From: Cohnella sp. AR92
Lineage (GTDB): Bacteria; Bacillota; Bacilli; Paenibacillales; Paenibacillaceae
Length of the DNA stretch: 64,000 nucleotides
Reading direction: 5' to 3'
Assembly: GCF_003990975.1 (NCBI RefSeq)
Contig: NZ_RZJR01000015.1
Coordinates: forward strand, 1 to 64,000
Under the pieces are notes generated by a model. The model was given only the letters and a program-made list of their open reading frames with translations, was not told where the DNA came from and ran no database searches. Positions 1-8,865 of this stretch are shown here, piece after piece. Position 1 is the first letter of the stretch. Each line of letters opens with the position of its first letter. The position numbers were made by a program, and so were the translations under genes.

Positions 1-2
1 CG

Positions 3-176
3 CTTAGGCACACACATACATCCCTGTTGGCCGAAGCTAGGGTAGAGCTTCCTGCAATAATGGAAAGGCTCGGACATGAAGATGACGCCACAACAAAGAA
101 GATCTACCTTCACGTTACTAAAGCGATTAAACGGGAAGCTTCTCAAAGATTCTCTGAATTGATGAGGAGCATTTAA
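3..176 (+). CDS. Tyrosine recombinase (phage-type integrase), C-terminal fragment
   Basis: The frame is open from the window edge to a TAA at 174-176, giving 57 residues. It begins LRHTHTSLL and continues with MERLGHEDDATTKKIYLHVT. This is the end of the tyrosine recombinase catalytic domain: the RHTHTS box holds the box II Arg and His, LGH supplies the next conserved His, and the Tyr of KKIYLHV is the expected nucleophile. The rest of the gene lies left of the window. An integrase ending ~240 bases before a chromosomal gene suggests that an integrated element or its remnant ends near here. The identity is secure; whether the gene is intact cannot be seen. Confidence 0.85.
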   Translation, partial: LRHTHTSLLAEARVELPAIMERLGHEDDATTKKIYLHVTKAIKREASQRFSELMRSI

Positions 177-187
177 AAATGAGTCGA

Positions 188-294
188 TGTGGTCAATTTG
201 TGGTCATGCACCAGTTTCACATGCGTTCGCGCCTTATTTTATGCGGGGTTTGACAAAAGACTCTTTATCGAAGGTATAAAGGTTCTTTTGTCAA
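188..294. other. Possible integrase arm repeats and an 11-bp inverted repeat at an element end
   Basis: Between the integrase stop and ppx there is a direct repeat TGTGGTCA at 188-195 and 199-206 (11-nt spacing), and a perfect inverted repeat TTGACAAAAGA (250-260) / TCTTTTGTCAA (284-294). The left arm also contains a consensus -35 hexamer TTGACA, with TATAAA at 275-280 at a long 19-nt spacing. These could be arm-type sites, part of an att site, or a promoter with an operator for ppx. The sequence alone does not decide. Confidence 0.3.
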
Positions 295-414
295 GCCCTG
301 CGGAATGGTAGAATAGTTCCTAACTGGTATCGGCATTCCCTGCTGAGACGGTCTGTCGATCGCCCTATAGAGGCGTCATCATATGCTTGATCCACAAGAG
401 GAGGCGCCATTGCT

Positions 415-1959
415 TTGAACAACAACCCGGTTACCGGAATGATCGATATCGGTTCCAATACCGTTCGGCTTGCAGTCTATCAGATTACGGACCACGGAGC
501 TTTCCGCGTCATCGATCAAGGCCGATGGCCTGCCCGGCTTAGCCAGAAACTGAATGCCGACGGGGAACTCCCGCCGGATGCGGTGAACGAGCTCGCGGAG
601 GTTCTCCTGCACTTCAAGCGCATCTGCAAGATGCACGGAACGACAAGCATCAAAGCGGTGGCGACCGCCGCCGTCCGCCAAGCGACGAATCGCGAGCAGG
701 TGCTCATGCAGCTCTCGTCCGAGACCGGGCTGCGCATCGAGCTTCTGTCGGGGCAGGATGAAGCGCGATACGGAAGCATCGCCATGCTGCGCACGATGGA
801 CGTGGAGGACGGCTTCGTCGTCGACATCGGCGGAGGAAGCACGGAGGTTACCCTCCTTCAAGGAAGAAGAATCGTCGCTTCCGTCTCGTTCCCGTTCGGC
901 TGCGTCAACACGGCCAGAAGATACGGGCTGAAGGAGGAAGCCATTCCTCTTGCCCTTGCGGAACAGATCGTGTCCGAGCTTCAATCCCAGATCCGCGCGG
1001 AGCCTTGGATTCGGGAGCATGCCGGTCTCCCGCTGATCGGGCTGGGCGGAACGATCCGCTCGTTCGCCAAGGTATCCCAGCGCAACACCGATTATCCGCT
1101 CTCGAACCTGCACGGTTACGAATTCCCGGCGCACGCCCTGGAGCATACGCTTGAGGTGCTGGCTCCCTTGAACGTGGACAAGCGCCGGAAGATTCCCGGC
1201 TTGTCCAAGGACAGGGCCGACGTTATCGTACCCGGCCTGTTGATTCTGCGGGCGGTCTTTAACGAATGCCGCGCCTCCCGGATCGTCGTTTGCGGCGCCG
1301 GCTTGCGCGACGGCATTTTCTTCGAGAATTGTCTTCCTTCGCAGGAAGCGACCCTCACCTCCCGCCAAGTCCTGGAAGACAGCATACGCAATTTGACCTC
1401 ATTATATCCAACCGTCCCGCAAGTTCATCTGGATCAGGTGAACAAGCTCGCTCTGAGGCTGTACGACAGCCTCGCCGAGGACGCGGGACTCCCGGCATCC
1501 TTCCGGACGCTGATCGATTCCGCCTCCCGGCTGTTCCGGATCGGGTCGATCATCGATGTCGGCGATAATTCCGACCATACGTTCTATATCCTCATGCACG
1601 CCCATTGGAACGGCTTGGGGCACCGCGAGATGCTGCTCACGGCGGCGATCGCTTCCTACAAGGGGCCCGGCGCGATGAGGAACAAGCTCGCTCCCTATCG
1701 TTCCCTTCTGCGGGAAGGCGACTTCGAACGGATCGCGAAGCTGGGCATGCTGCTCCAACTTGCCGCGGCGCTGGACCGAAGCGAATCCCAAGGCATCTCG
1801 GCGCTGGATATCTCGATCCAGAAGGGCAAGCATCTGCACCTTCGGGCGACGGCGAGCCATCCGCTGCAAGTCGAGAAGATGGAAGTGGAGACGCTGGCGA
1901 AGGATTTCAAGAAGAACTGGGGATTGACCCCGGTCGTAACCATCGCGAAGTTCGTCTAG
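415..1959 (+). CDS. ppx: Ppx/GppA-family exopolyphosphatase
   Basis: The 514-residue protein starts at TTG, with AAGAGGAGG about ten bases upstream. The N-terminal ~310 residues are a Ppx/GppA phosphatase of the ASKHA ATPase fold: phosphate-1 loop GMIDIGSNTVRLAVY at residues 8-22, VATAAVRQATN near 82, phosphate-2 motif VDIGGGSTEVTLL near 137, and GLGGTIRSFAKV near 208. The ~200-residue C-terminal part resembles the helical HD-like domain of long Ppx proteins. It should hydrolyse terminal phosphates of polyphosphate, or pppGpp, in the cytoplasm. It converges on ppk with one small gene between, so synthesis and breakdown genes are side by side. Which substrate is preferred cannot be told. Confidence 0.93.
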   Translation: MNNNPVTGMIDIGSNTVRLAVYQITDHGAFRVIDQGRWPARLSQKLNADGELPPDAVNELAEVLLHFKRICKMHGTTSIKAVATAAVRQATNREQVLMQLSSETGLRIELLSGQDEARYGSIAMLRTMDVEDGFVVDIGGGSTEVTLLQGRRIVASVSFPFGCVNTARRYGLKEEAIPLALAEQIVSELQSQIRAEPWIREHAGLPLIGLGGTIRSFAKVSQRNTDYPLSNLHGYEFPAHALEHTLEVLAPLNVDKRRKIPGLSKDRADVIVPGLLILRAVFNECRASRIVVCGAGLRDGIFFENCLPSQEATLTSRQVLEDSIRNLTSLYPTVPQVHLDQVNKLALRLYDSLAEDAGLPASFRTLIDSASRLFRIGSIIDVGDNSDHTFYILMHAHWNGLGHREMLLTAAIASYKGPGAMRNKLAPYRSLLREGDFERIAKLGMLLQLAAALDRSESQGISALDISIQKGKHLHLRATASHPLQVEKMEVETLAKDFKKNWGLTPVVTIAKFV

Positions 1960-1987
1960 ACAAGTCCCTTCGTTCAACCTGCCATCG

Positions 1988-2018
1988 CTGCCCTTTCGGT
2001 CCACGACCGGGAGGGCAG
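1988..2018 (+). terminator. Putative terminator of ppx
   Basis: Arms CTGCCCT (1988-1994) and AGGGCAG (2012-2018) enclose an inner CGGT/ACCG stem. A weakly T-rich stretch follows on the plus strand, 30 bases after the ppx stop. Confidence 0.5.
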
Positions 2019-2034
2019 CATTGTTTATAAAAAA

Positions 2035-2063
2035 AGATAAGGCGCACGATTGACGCCTTATCT
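2035..2063 (-). terminator. Rho-independent terminator of the 70-residue minus-strand gene
   Basis: Perfect 10-bp arms AGATAAGGCG (2035-2044) and CGCCTTATCT (2054-2063). Read on the minus strand, a run of seven T follows at once. The right arm overlaps the stop codon of the minus-strand gene. Confidence 0.75.
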
Positions 2064-2274
2064 AGTAAACCATTCTTCTCCTTACTTGCACCTTGAAGCC
2101 GTACTTCCGCTTGAGACTTCCCATCAACCCGCCGTTCAGAAGCTCGTAAATGTCTCTCAGCTTCTGCGTCTTCGGGCGGATCGTCTCCTGAACCTTGCCG
2201 TCCACGATCACGTCGAATTCGACCACTTCGCGCCCTCCCCTCACCTTGGCTCTTGCTATCATTCTATACCCCAA
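2062..2274 (-). CDS. Conserved small protein of unknown function
   Basis: A 70-residue basic protein (begins MGYRMIARAKVRGG, ends VQVRRRMVY) rich in Arg and Lys. It has no membrane segment or known catalytic motif. The strong terminator at its stop codon and its clean place between ppx and ppk support it as a real gene. Function unknown. Confidence 0.6.
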   Translation of the reverse strand: MGYRMIARAKVRGGREVVEFDVIVDGKVQETIRPKTQKLRDIYELLNGGLMGSLKRKYGFKVQVRRRMVY

Positions 2275-2404
2275 TGATTAGCCGAAGATTAGGAAAGGAT
2301 CAATTACGTGTGAAAATGATAGGAAAACGATGCCGCCGAAGCCTATACCCGCGGAAGGAAATGACTTAAGGTTCCGGATGACTTAAGGTTACGGATGGCT
2401 TAGG

Positions 2405-4492
2405 TTACGGATGATCCATCGAGGCGGCAACGGTCTTCCACAACGGAATGTCGGCCGCGCCGAATTGGCTGCGCAGCGGCTGCTCGCCGTTCGAAACCCT
2501 CTTGTAGCTGCCGCCCGATTCCAGCTCCCTCGCCTTAACGTTATCGAGCAGGTTCATTTGCAGCAGGTTAAGCAGCATCTGACGAAGCGATGCGTCATAG
2601 ACCGGGCAGAGCAGCTCGACTCGCCGGCTCAGGTTGCGCGTCATCCAGTCCGCGCTCGAGATGTAGACCTCTTCCTCTCCGCCTCCCGAGACGGCCAGAA
2701 TGCGGGAGTGCTCCAGGAAGCGGTCGACGATGCTGATGACCCTGACATTCTCGCTAAGCCCGGGAACGCCGGGACGGAGGCAGCAGACGCCGCGGACGAT
2801 CAGATGGATCGAGACTCCCGCCTGCGACGCCTCGTACAGCTTGTCGATCATCGATTGGTTGGACAGCGAGTTCATCTTCGCGACGATTCGGGCGGGCTTG
2901 CCTTCCTTGGCGAACTCGATCTCCCGGTCGATCAGATCGAACAGCTTCGGCTTGAGCCCCGCCGGAGCGACCGCGAACGCCTTCCAATCATGCGGAGTGG
3001 AATAGCCCGTCATCTCGTTGAACAGCGCGGAAGCATCCGTGCCGATATCCGGATGGCAGGTGAACAGGCCGGCATCCGTGTACACCTTGGAGGTATTCTC
3101 GTTGTAATTCCCCGTGCCCACATGGACGTATCTCCGCAGCGAGCCCTCTTCCCTCCGAACGACCAGCGTGATTTTCGCATGCGTTTTGAGCCCGACCAAG
3201 CCATAGACGACGTGACAGCCCGCCTTCTCCAGCTGTCTCGCCCAAGCGATGTTGCGCTCCTCGTCGAACCGGGCCTTGAGCTCCACGACGACGGTGACCT
3301 GCTTGCCGGATTCCGCCGCCTGCGCAAGAGCCTTCACCAGCGCGGAATTCACGTTGACCCGGTACAGAGTCATCTTGATCGCCAGCACGTCCGGGTCGAC
3401 GGCCGCCTCGTAGAGGAAGTCGTTCACCGCTTCGAACGATTCGTACGGATGGTAGACCAGCACGTCCCGCTCGCGGATGACGGACATCATCTGCTCCGTC
3501 TCCTCGAACTCGATCGGATAGACCGGGTCGATCGGCGGGTAACGGAGATGATCCGAGTTCAGAAGCGAGGAAGCGAACTTCGATAGGAACGTCAGATCAA
3601 GAGGGCCTTCGATCTCGAAAATATCGTCCTCCGTCACTTCGAGCTCGTCCTTCAGCAGCTCCAGCGCGTGCTCATGCATGCCGTTCTCGACCTCGAGCCG
3701 TACCGGGAACCCGCGCCTGCGGCGGCGAAGCTCCTTCTCGATCTCCTGCAGCAGGTCCTCCGCTCCCTCTTCGTTGAGCGCCAGATCGGAGTTGCGCGTG
3801 ACGCGGAACGCCTGGACGCCTTCGATCACGTAGCCGCTGAACAGCTTGCCGATATGTACCTTGATGAGATCCTCCAGCAGCAGATAGGTCGTCTTGCGGG
3901 AATTGCGGCGCCCCGGCACCTCCAGCGTTCTCGACAGGATCGAAGGCACTTGAACGATGGCGCTGAACGTCTGGTCCTTCAGCTTCTCGTCGGCGGGATC
4001 CCCGCTCAGCACGACGGCCAGATACAGCTCTTTGCTGTGAAGCAGGGGGAAGGGGCGGCTGCTGTCGACCGCCATCGGCGTCAGCACCGGATAGACGATC
4101 TCGTGGAAGTACTCCGTCATCGCCTCCGCCTGCTCGCGGTTCAGCTCTTCCCAAGCCGTGATGACCGTGCCTTCCTTCGCCAGCCCCCGCATCAAGTCCC
4201 GATAATTCCGGTATTGCCTGCGCACCATCTGGCTAGTCCTCTTCATAACCCGCTTAAGCAAGCCGTGCGGCGTATATCCGGTAAAGTCGGCCTTCAGGAA
4301 CCCGGCCTTCAACTGGTCCTTCAGCCCGGCGACTCGGACGCTCATGAACTCGTCCAGGTTGCTGGAGCAGATGGACAGGAATTGAAGCCTCTCCAGCAGA
4401 GGCGTCGTCGCATCCTCCGCTTCCTCAAGCACTCGACTATTGAACTCGATCCAACTAAGATCTCTATTGATGTACTTTTTGGATACTGTCAC
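2405..4492 (-). CDS. ppk: Polyphosphate kinase 1
   Basis: PPK1 of 695 residues using a GTG start at 4492, preceded by AGGGGGA; an ATG at 4537 in the same frame lacks a ribosome site. Domains in order: N domain (YINRDLSWIEFNSRVLEEA at the start, SNLDEF near 45), head domain, then two PLD-like C domains. The autophosphorylated histidine is in KTHAKITLVVRRE (about His438), and the second catalytic His is in VHVGTGNYNENTSKVY (about His457). It transfers the gamma phosphate of ATP to polyphosphate. Length and motifs are normal. Opposed to ppx, so transcription of the two converges. Confidence 0.96.
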   Translation of the reverse strand: MTVSKKYINRDLSWIEFNSRVLEEAEDATTPLLERLQFLSICSSNLDEFMSVRVAGLKDQLKAGFLKADFTGYTPHGLLKRVMKRTSQMVRRQYRNYRDLMRGLAKEGTVITAWEELNREQAEAMTEYFHEIVYPVLTPMAVDSSRPFPLLHSKELYLAVVLSGDPADEKLKDQTFSAIVQVPSILSRTLEVPGRRNSRKTTYLLLEDLIKVHIGKLFSGYVIEGVQAFRVTRNSDLALNEEGAEDLLQEIEKELRRRRRGFPVRLEVENGMHEHALELLKDELEVTEDDIFEIEGPLDLTFLSKFASSLLNSDHLRYPPIDPVYPIEFEETEQMMSVIRERDVLVYHPYESFEAVNDFLYEAAVDPDVLAIKMTLYRVNVNSALVKALAQAAESGKQVTVVVELKARFDEERNIAWARQLEKAGCHVVYGLVGLKTHAKITLVVRREEGSLRRYVHVGTGNYNENTSKVYTDAGLFTCHPDIGTDASALFNEMTGYSTPHDWKAFAVAPAGLKPKLFDLIDREIEFAKEGKPARIVAKMNSLSNQSMIDKLYEASQAGVSIHLIVRGVCCLRPGVPGLSENVRVISIVDRFLEHSRILAVSGGGEEEVYISSADWMTRNLSRRVELLCPVYDASLRQMLLNLLQMNLLDNVKARELESGGSYKRVSNGEQPLRSQFGAADIPLWKTVAASMDHP

Positions 4493-4698
4493 GCATGGTC
4501 CCCCTAGTTTTCGCTGGCTGAATCTATGTCCTCTCATTATGCCGGAGAATTGTTAACTCTGTGTAAAACAGGGCGATTGGACTTCCAGCCGAAGTCGAAA
4601 TTGCTCGTTGAAATGGGAAGCTAGCCATGAGCGAAGCCCGCCGCCGATCCACTACAATGGATTCATCGTCCAAAGGGACTTCCGGAGGTGACTCTCGC

Positions 4699-5820
4699 GT
4701 GAATCGTCGGATCGGAGGCCAATGGCTTCGCCTGCTCGGTTTGCTTGCTGCCGCGGTCGGCATCGTGTTCGTCCTGGGATGGGCCCTGCCTCTCGTCTAT
4801 CCCTTCCTGCTGGGCTGGCTGCTGGCCTATGCTTTGAATCCTATCGTCGACGGCCTTCATCTCAAGCTGCATCTTCCCCGTTGGCTGTCCGTCGTGCTGA
4901 CGCTGCTTCTGTTTACCGCTTCTATGCTGACGATCGTCTCCGCGCTCGTCGTCCGGCTTGTCGGGGAGATCATGAATCTGTCCGGCTCCCTGCAGCAGCT
5001 CCTGGACTGGGCCGAGCAGACGATCGAGAACATCCTGGCCAGTCCGGATATCCAGAGGCTGATCGAGAGAATCAACTCCTTCTATCAGAACAATCCGAAT
5101 TATCAGGAGACGATCAACAACCGCATCTCCGATACCGCCAAAGCCGTCGCCGAGGCGGGCACCAATCTGGCCAGCAGCTTCCTCAACGGCGTCGTCGACG
5201 TCCTCTCCTCGCTGCCGCAGGTCGCCGCCATCGCCGTCATCGTGCTTCTCGCGTCCTTTTTTATCAGCAAGGATTGGGGCCGTTACCTCGGACGGCTGAC
5301 GACCTGGTTCCCGCCGAGAACCAGGCAGCGAGCCTCCGACGTCTGGAGAGATCTTCGCCACGCCCTGTTCGGTTACGTTCGCGCTCAATTCATCCTGGTC
5401 TCGATAACGGCCATTGCGGTCCTCATCGGTCTCATGATCATCGGGGTCAAGAATGCTTTGTCGATCGCCCTTCTGATCGGATTCGTCGACCTTATCCCCT
5501 ATCTCGGAGTCGGCGCCGCGATGGTTCCGTGGATCGCTTACCAATTCATGATCGGCGATTGGGGATTGGGCGGGGCATTAGCGATCCTGTACGGGATCGT
5601 CGTGATTGCGAGACAGGTGATCGAGCCCAAGGTGCTCTCCTCCAGCGTAGGACTCGAACCGCTGCCGACCATGGTCGCCATGTTCGCCGGAGTGAAACTG
5701 TTCGGCTTCCTCGGCCTCATCGTCGGTCCGGTCGCCATCATTCTCTTGACCACCTTCAAGCGTGCGGGCATCTTCCGAGATATCGGCCGATTTATCATCT
5801 ACGGCGGCAAAGCGATGTAA
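4699..5820 (+). CDS. ytvI: AI-2E family membrane protein, YtvI-like (sporulation integral membrane protein)
   Basis: I chose the GTG at 4699 because GGAGGTG lies eight bases before it; the 373-residue product then matches the usual YtvI length. The longer ATG frame from 4627 has no ribosome site. It is a polytopic AI-2E transporter-type protein: two hydrophobic helices near the start (LLGLLAAAVGIVFVLGW and YPFLLGWLLAYALNPIV), a third soon after, a soluble segment of about 120 residues, then four or five C-terminal helices with the conserved GFVDLIPYLGVG. The fxsA-pyk-acc neighbours are the same as for B. subtilis ytvI. Exact substrate and role unknown. Confidence 0.85.
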   Translation: MNRRIGGQWLRLLGLLAAAVGIVFVLGWALPLVYPFLLGWLLAYALNPIVDGLHLKLHLPRWLSVVLTLLLFTASMLTIVSALVVRLVGEIMNLSGSLQQLLDWAEQTIENILASPDIQRLIERINSFYQNNPNYQETINNRISDTAKAVAEAGTNLASSFLNGVVDVLSSLPQVAAIAVIVLLASFFISKDWGRYLGRLTTWFPPRTRQRASDVWRDLRHALFGYVRAQFILVSITAIAVLIGLMIIGVKNALSIALLIGFVDLIPYLGVGAAMVPWIAYQFMIGDWGLGGALAILYGIVVIARQVIEPKVLSSSVGLEPLPTMVAMFAGVKLFGFLGLIVGPVAIILLTTFKRAGIFRDIGRFIIYGGKAM

Positions 5821-5846
5821 CTTAAGCTTATTATACAATAAGAAAA

Positions 5847-5884
5847 ACCTCCGTAAGCTAGTCGTAAACGACTAAACCGGAGGT
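5847..5884. terminator. Bidirectional terminator between ytvI and fxsA
   Basis: Outer arms ACCTCCG (5847-5853) and CGGAGGT (5878-5884) with an inner TAGTCG/CGACTA stem, an A run on the left and CTTAA on the right. It sits between two convergent genes. Confidence 0.75.
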
Positions 5885-5918
5885 CTTAAGGTCATGAGTT
5901 GCCTCGTCGTAAGGAGGC

Positions 5919-6326
5919 TTACCGTCCGAACGGGCCGCGAAACACGCGAATCGAGCCCGAGCGGAACTTGCGTTCCAGCCATAGGTACAGATAAGTCTTG
6001 TAGAGCGGCCGGGTAAAAGGGAGCAGCAGCGTAATCCCGACGATGTCCGAGATAAACCCGGGGATCGCGAGCAGAACGCCTCCGGCGACGACGCACACCC
6101 CATTGAGCACCGCCGGTCCCGGAGGGGAACCTTCTTGCATCAAACGCCGCGCTTCTATCCAACTCTTGCGTCCTTCCGTTTGGATGAGCAGGCCCCCCAG
6201 AGCCGCTCCGATCAGCAGGAGTCCGAAGGTCGGCCAGCCGCCGATCCAGCTGCCCATGAGTATGATCCCGGTCAGTTCAGCCAGAATCGCAATCAGAATA
6301 AACAAGCCTGCCTTGCGAATCCACAT
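5919..6326 (-). CDS. fxsA: FxsA-family membrane protein
   Basis: A 135-residue protein starting MWIRKAGLFILIAILAELTG, with a hydrophobic helix at 7-24, a second at about 30-50 (GGWPTFGLLLIGAALGGLL) and a third at about 75-105 (VCVVAGGVLLAIPGFISDIVG). PGFISDIVG and the PFTRPLYK tail are typical of FxsA, a cytoplasmic-membrane protein first noted because its overproduction relieves F-plasmid exclusion of phage T7. It has the same position next to pyk as in B. subtilis. Its own terminator faces that of ytvI. Confidence 0.85.
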   Translation of the reverse strand: MWIRKAGLFILIAILAELTGIILMGSWIGGWPTFGLLLIGAALGGLLIQTEGRKSWIEARRLMQEGSPPGPAVLNGVCVVAGGVLLAIPGFISDIVGITLLLPFTRPLYKTYLYLWLERKFRSGSIRVFRGPFGR

Positions 6327-6449
6327 CTCCTACCCCTCCTCGTTTCTCTTTCTACGGACGAGCAGGGGCATCGTTTCGCGAATATTGCCGTTTCCGCTAA
6401 TTGCCAACCCCTGATCCTTGAATCCCCGCCGCGGCTTCGACGCCGGCAG

Positions 6450-6905
6450 CTATTCGAGCAATCCCTTCAGCAGCGCGTACAGCTCCGGCGCTTTCTTGTC
6501 CAGGGCGACGACCTTCCAGTCCGCATTGATCCAGCCATGCAGCGAGCTTCCGCTTGTCAGCAGCGTCGCTTCCGGCAGCTCCTCGCGAAGCGTCCCTTCC
6601 AGCGCGTGGTCCCCGAGCAGCACCTTATATTCGAAGCGCAGGCGAACCTTGGTGAATTCCGTCACCCTGACGCAGATCGTGATCCAATCGTCGTACTTCG
6701 CCGGCTTCAGGTAAGACGCCTCCAGATGAACGACCGGGAACATCAAGCCCTTCTCCTCGATGTCGCGGAAGGAGAGTCCCGTCTGGCGAATCCATTCCGT
6801 TCGGCCGATCTCGAACCAATTGATGTAGTTCGCATGGTAGACGACCGCCATCTTGTCCGTCTCCTGATAGCGTACCCGGATCGGATGCATAAACCACTTG
6901 CTCAT
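6450..6905 (-). CDS. Acyl-CoA thioesterase, 4-hydroxybenzoyl-CoA thioesterase (YbgC/FadM) type
   Basis: The start at 6905 (MSKWFMHPIRVRYQETDKM) has AAGGAG nine bases upstream, giving 151 residues. Hot-dog fold hallmarks are VRYQETDKMAVVYHANYINWFEIGRTEW, shown here only as its parts: VRYQETD, then VVYHANYINWFEIGR. The Asp of ETD is the usual catalytic acid of this family. It should hydrolyse a thioester of CoA. It lies between fxsA and pyk, downstream of the pyk terminator, so is probably its own unit. Natural substrate unknown. Confidence 0.85.
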   Translation of the reverse strand: MSKWFMHPIRVRYQETDKMAVVYHANYINWFEIGRTEWIRQTGLSFRDIEEKGLMFPVVHLEASYLKPAKYDDWITICVRVTEFTKVRLRFEYKVLLGDHALEGTLREELPEATLLTSGSSLHGWINADWKVVALDKKAPELYALLKGLLE

Positions 6906-6938
6906 GTTCCTCCACTCCTTACTCTCTCGCAGAAACAA

Positions 6939-6966
6939 GAAGTAGCGGCCGCTTCGCCGCTACTTC
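6939..6966 (-). terminator. Terminator of pyk
   Basis: Perfect arms GAAGTAGCGGC (6939-6949) and GCCGCTACTTC (6956-6966) with a six-base loop. A T-rich tail follows on the minus strand. It lies just after the pyk stop. Confidence 0.8.
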
Positions 6967-6994
6967 CCGTTTTGATTATAGGGAGGCCCCTCGA

Positions 6995-8752
6995 TTAAAG
7001 AACCTTCGCTTGACCCGAGTAAATGACGCCCTTCTCGGCGTAAAGAGTCACTTCCGTGCCGTCGCTCAACAGCTCCAGCGCGTCCGCAACGCCGACGATG
7101 ACCGGAATGCCCAGGTTCAGGCCTACGACAGCCGCGTGGCAGGTGATGCCGCCGCTCTCCGTAATGACGGCAGAAGCCTTCTGGATCGCAGGCATGTACT
7201 CCTTGTCCGTCGAAGGAGCGACCAGGATGCCGCCGTCCGTCATTTTGCTGACGGCTTCTTCCGGCGTGCGTGCCGTCACGACCTTGCCCGTCGCGCTCTG
7301 CGAGCCGATGCCTTGGCCTTGGGCGATCAATTCGCCGATATGGTGAATCTTGATCAGGTTCGTCGTGCCGGAACGTCCTACCGGCACCCCTGCCGTAATG
7401 ACGACCGTGTCGCCCAGGCGAACCAGGTCCGTCTTCAGCGCGCCTTCAACGGCAACGTCGATCATCTCGTCCGTCGTGCCGACGAGCGTGCCTTGAACCG
7501 GTACGACGCCCCATACGAGCTGGAGGCGGCGAAGCACTTGCTCTTCCGGCGTTACGGCGATGATCGGGGACTTCGGACGATACTTCGAAACCATGCGAGC
7601 CGTGTAGCCGCTCTCCGTGGAAGTGACGATCGCCTTCGCGTCAAGCTCGAGCGACGAGCTGGCCACCGCTTGGCTGATCGCTTCCGTTACCGATACCTGT
7701 TGGGCTTGAGCTTGCTTCTGGAAGATCTCGCGGTAATTCAGAGCGGATTCCGCGCGCACGGCAATCGCCGCCATCGTCTGTACGGACTCGGACGGGTACT
7801 TCCCTGCTGCCGTCTCGCCGGAGAGCATGATGGCATCCGTGCCGTCAAAAATCGCGTTAGCGACGTCCGAAGCTTCGGCGCGGGTCGGACGAGGGTTGCG
7901 CTGCATCGAATCGAGCATCTGGGTCGCCGTGATAACCGGCTTGCCCGCGCGGTTGCACTTCTCGATCATTTGCTTCTGAACGAGCGGCACTTCTTCCGCC
8001 GGGATCTCGACGCCGAGGTCGCCGCGGGCTACCATCAGGCCGTCGGATACTTCGAGAATCTCGTCGAGGTTGTCGACGCCCTGCTGGTTCTCGATCTTGG
8101 AGATGATCTGGATATGGCGGCCGTCATGACGTTCGAGCAGCTCGCGGATCTCCAGCACGTCGCTTGCGCGGCGAACGAAGGAAGCCGCGATGAAGTCCAC
8201 GCCTTGTTCGATGCCGAAGCGGATGTCGCTGGCGTCCTTCTCCGTGATACCAGGCATGGAGATGGCCACTCCCGGCACGTTGACGCCCTTCTTGCTCTTG
8301 ATCTGACCGCTGTTGACGATCTCGCACTTGATCTCGGTTCCCGCAACCTCAAGGACGGTCAGGCCGATCAAGCCGTCGTCGATCAGAATGGTGGAGCCGA
8401 CGCTCACGTCTCCCGGAAGCTCCTTATAAGTAACCGGAATGCGGTTGATATCGCCCAGAATCTCTTCCGTGGTCAGGGTGATCTGCTCCCCTTGAACGAG
8501 CTCGATCGGTTCAGACGCCAGCTTACCCAGACGAATCTCCGGTCCCTTGGTATCCAGCAGGATTGCGACCGTCTTGCCCAGCTCCTTGCAAGCTTGGCGA
8601 ATCGCCTTGATGCGGTTGCCGTGCTCCTCGTAATCGCCGTGGGAGAAGTTCAAGCGAGCGACGTTCATCCCCGCTTGGATCAGCTTCTTCGTGTTCTCCA
8701 GGGATTCGCTTGCCGGACCGATCGTACATACGATTTTTGTTTTACGCTTCAT
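6995..8752 (-). CDS. pyk: Pyruvate kinase with C-terminal PEP-utiliser domain
   Basis: A 585-residue pyruvate kinase starting [17 protein letters not shown], with GGAGGA upstream. Active-site elements: [10 protein letters not shown] near 36, the catalytic-lysine region [16 protein letters not shown] near 220, the metal-binding [12 protein letters not shown] near 246, and [10 protein letters not shown] near 277. The last ~110 residues are the extra PEP-utiliser (phosphohistidine) domain of Bacillus-type enzymes, with the [21 protein letters not shown] motif. It makes ATP and pyruvate from phosphoenolpyruvate in glycolysis. It directly follows accA, probably in one operon; pfkA, expected between them, is absent. 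Confidence 0.97.
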   Translation of the reverse strand: MKRKTKIVCTIGPASESLENTKKLIQAGMNVARLNFSHGDYEEHGNRIKAIRQACKELGKTVAILLDTKGPEIRLGKLASEPIELVQGEQITLTTEEILGDINRIPVTYKELPGDVSVGSTILIDDGLIGLTVLEVAGTEIKCEIVNSGQIKSKKGVNVPGVAISMPGITEKDASDIRFGIEQGVDFIAASFVRRASDVLEIRELLERHDGRHIQIISKIENQQGVDNLDEILEVSDGLMVARGDLGVEIPAEEVPLVQKQMIEKCNRAGKPVITATQMLDSMQRNPRPTRAEASDVANAIFDGTDAIMLSGETAAGKYPSESVQTMAAIAVRAESALNYREIFQKQAQAQQVSVTEAISQAVASSSLELDAKAIVTSTESGYTARMVSKYRPKSPIIAVTPEEQVLRRLQLVWGVVPVQGTLVGTTDEMIDVAVEGALKTDLVRLGDTVVITAGVPVGRSGTTNLIKIHHIGELIAQGQGIGSQSATGKVVTARTPEEAVSKMTDGGILVAPSTDKEYMPAIQKASAVITESGGITCHAAVVGLNLGIPVIVGVADALELLSDGTEVTLYAEKGVIYSGQAKVL

Positions 8753-8865
8753 TTTGTTCTTCCTCCGTTTTTACATTCCGTTTACACGCCTATTGACATG
8801 AATGAAGCCCGAAGCCGCGTTGTCGTTGGACAACCCATCACTTCGGGAGAAAATAAGCACTTCCG

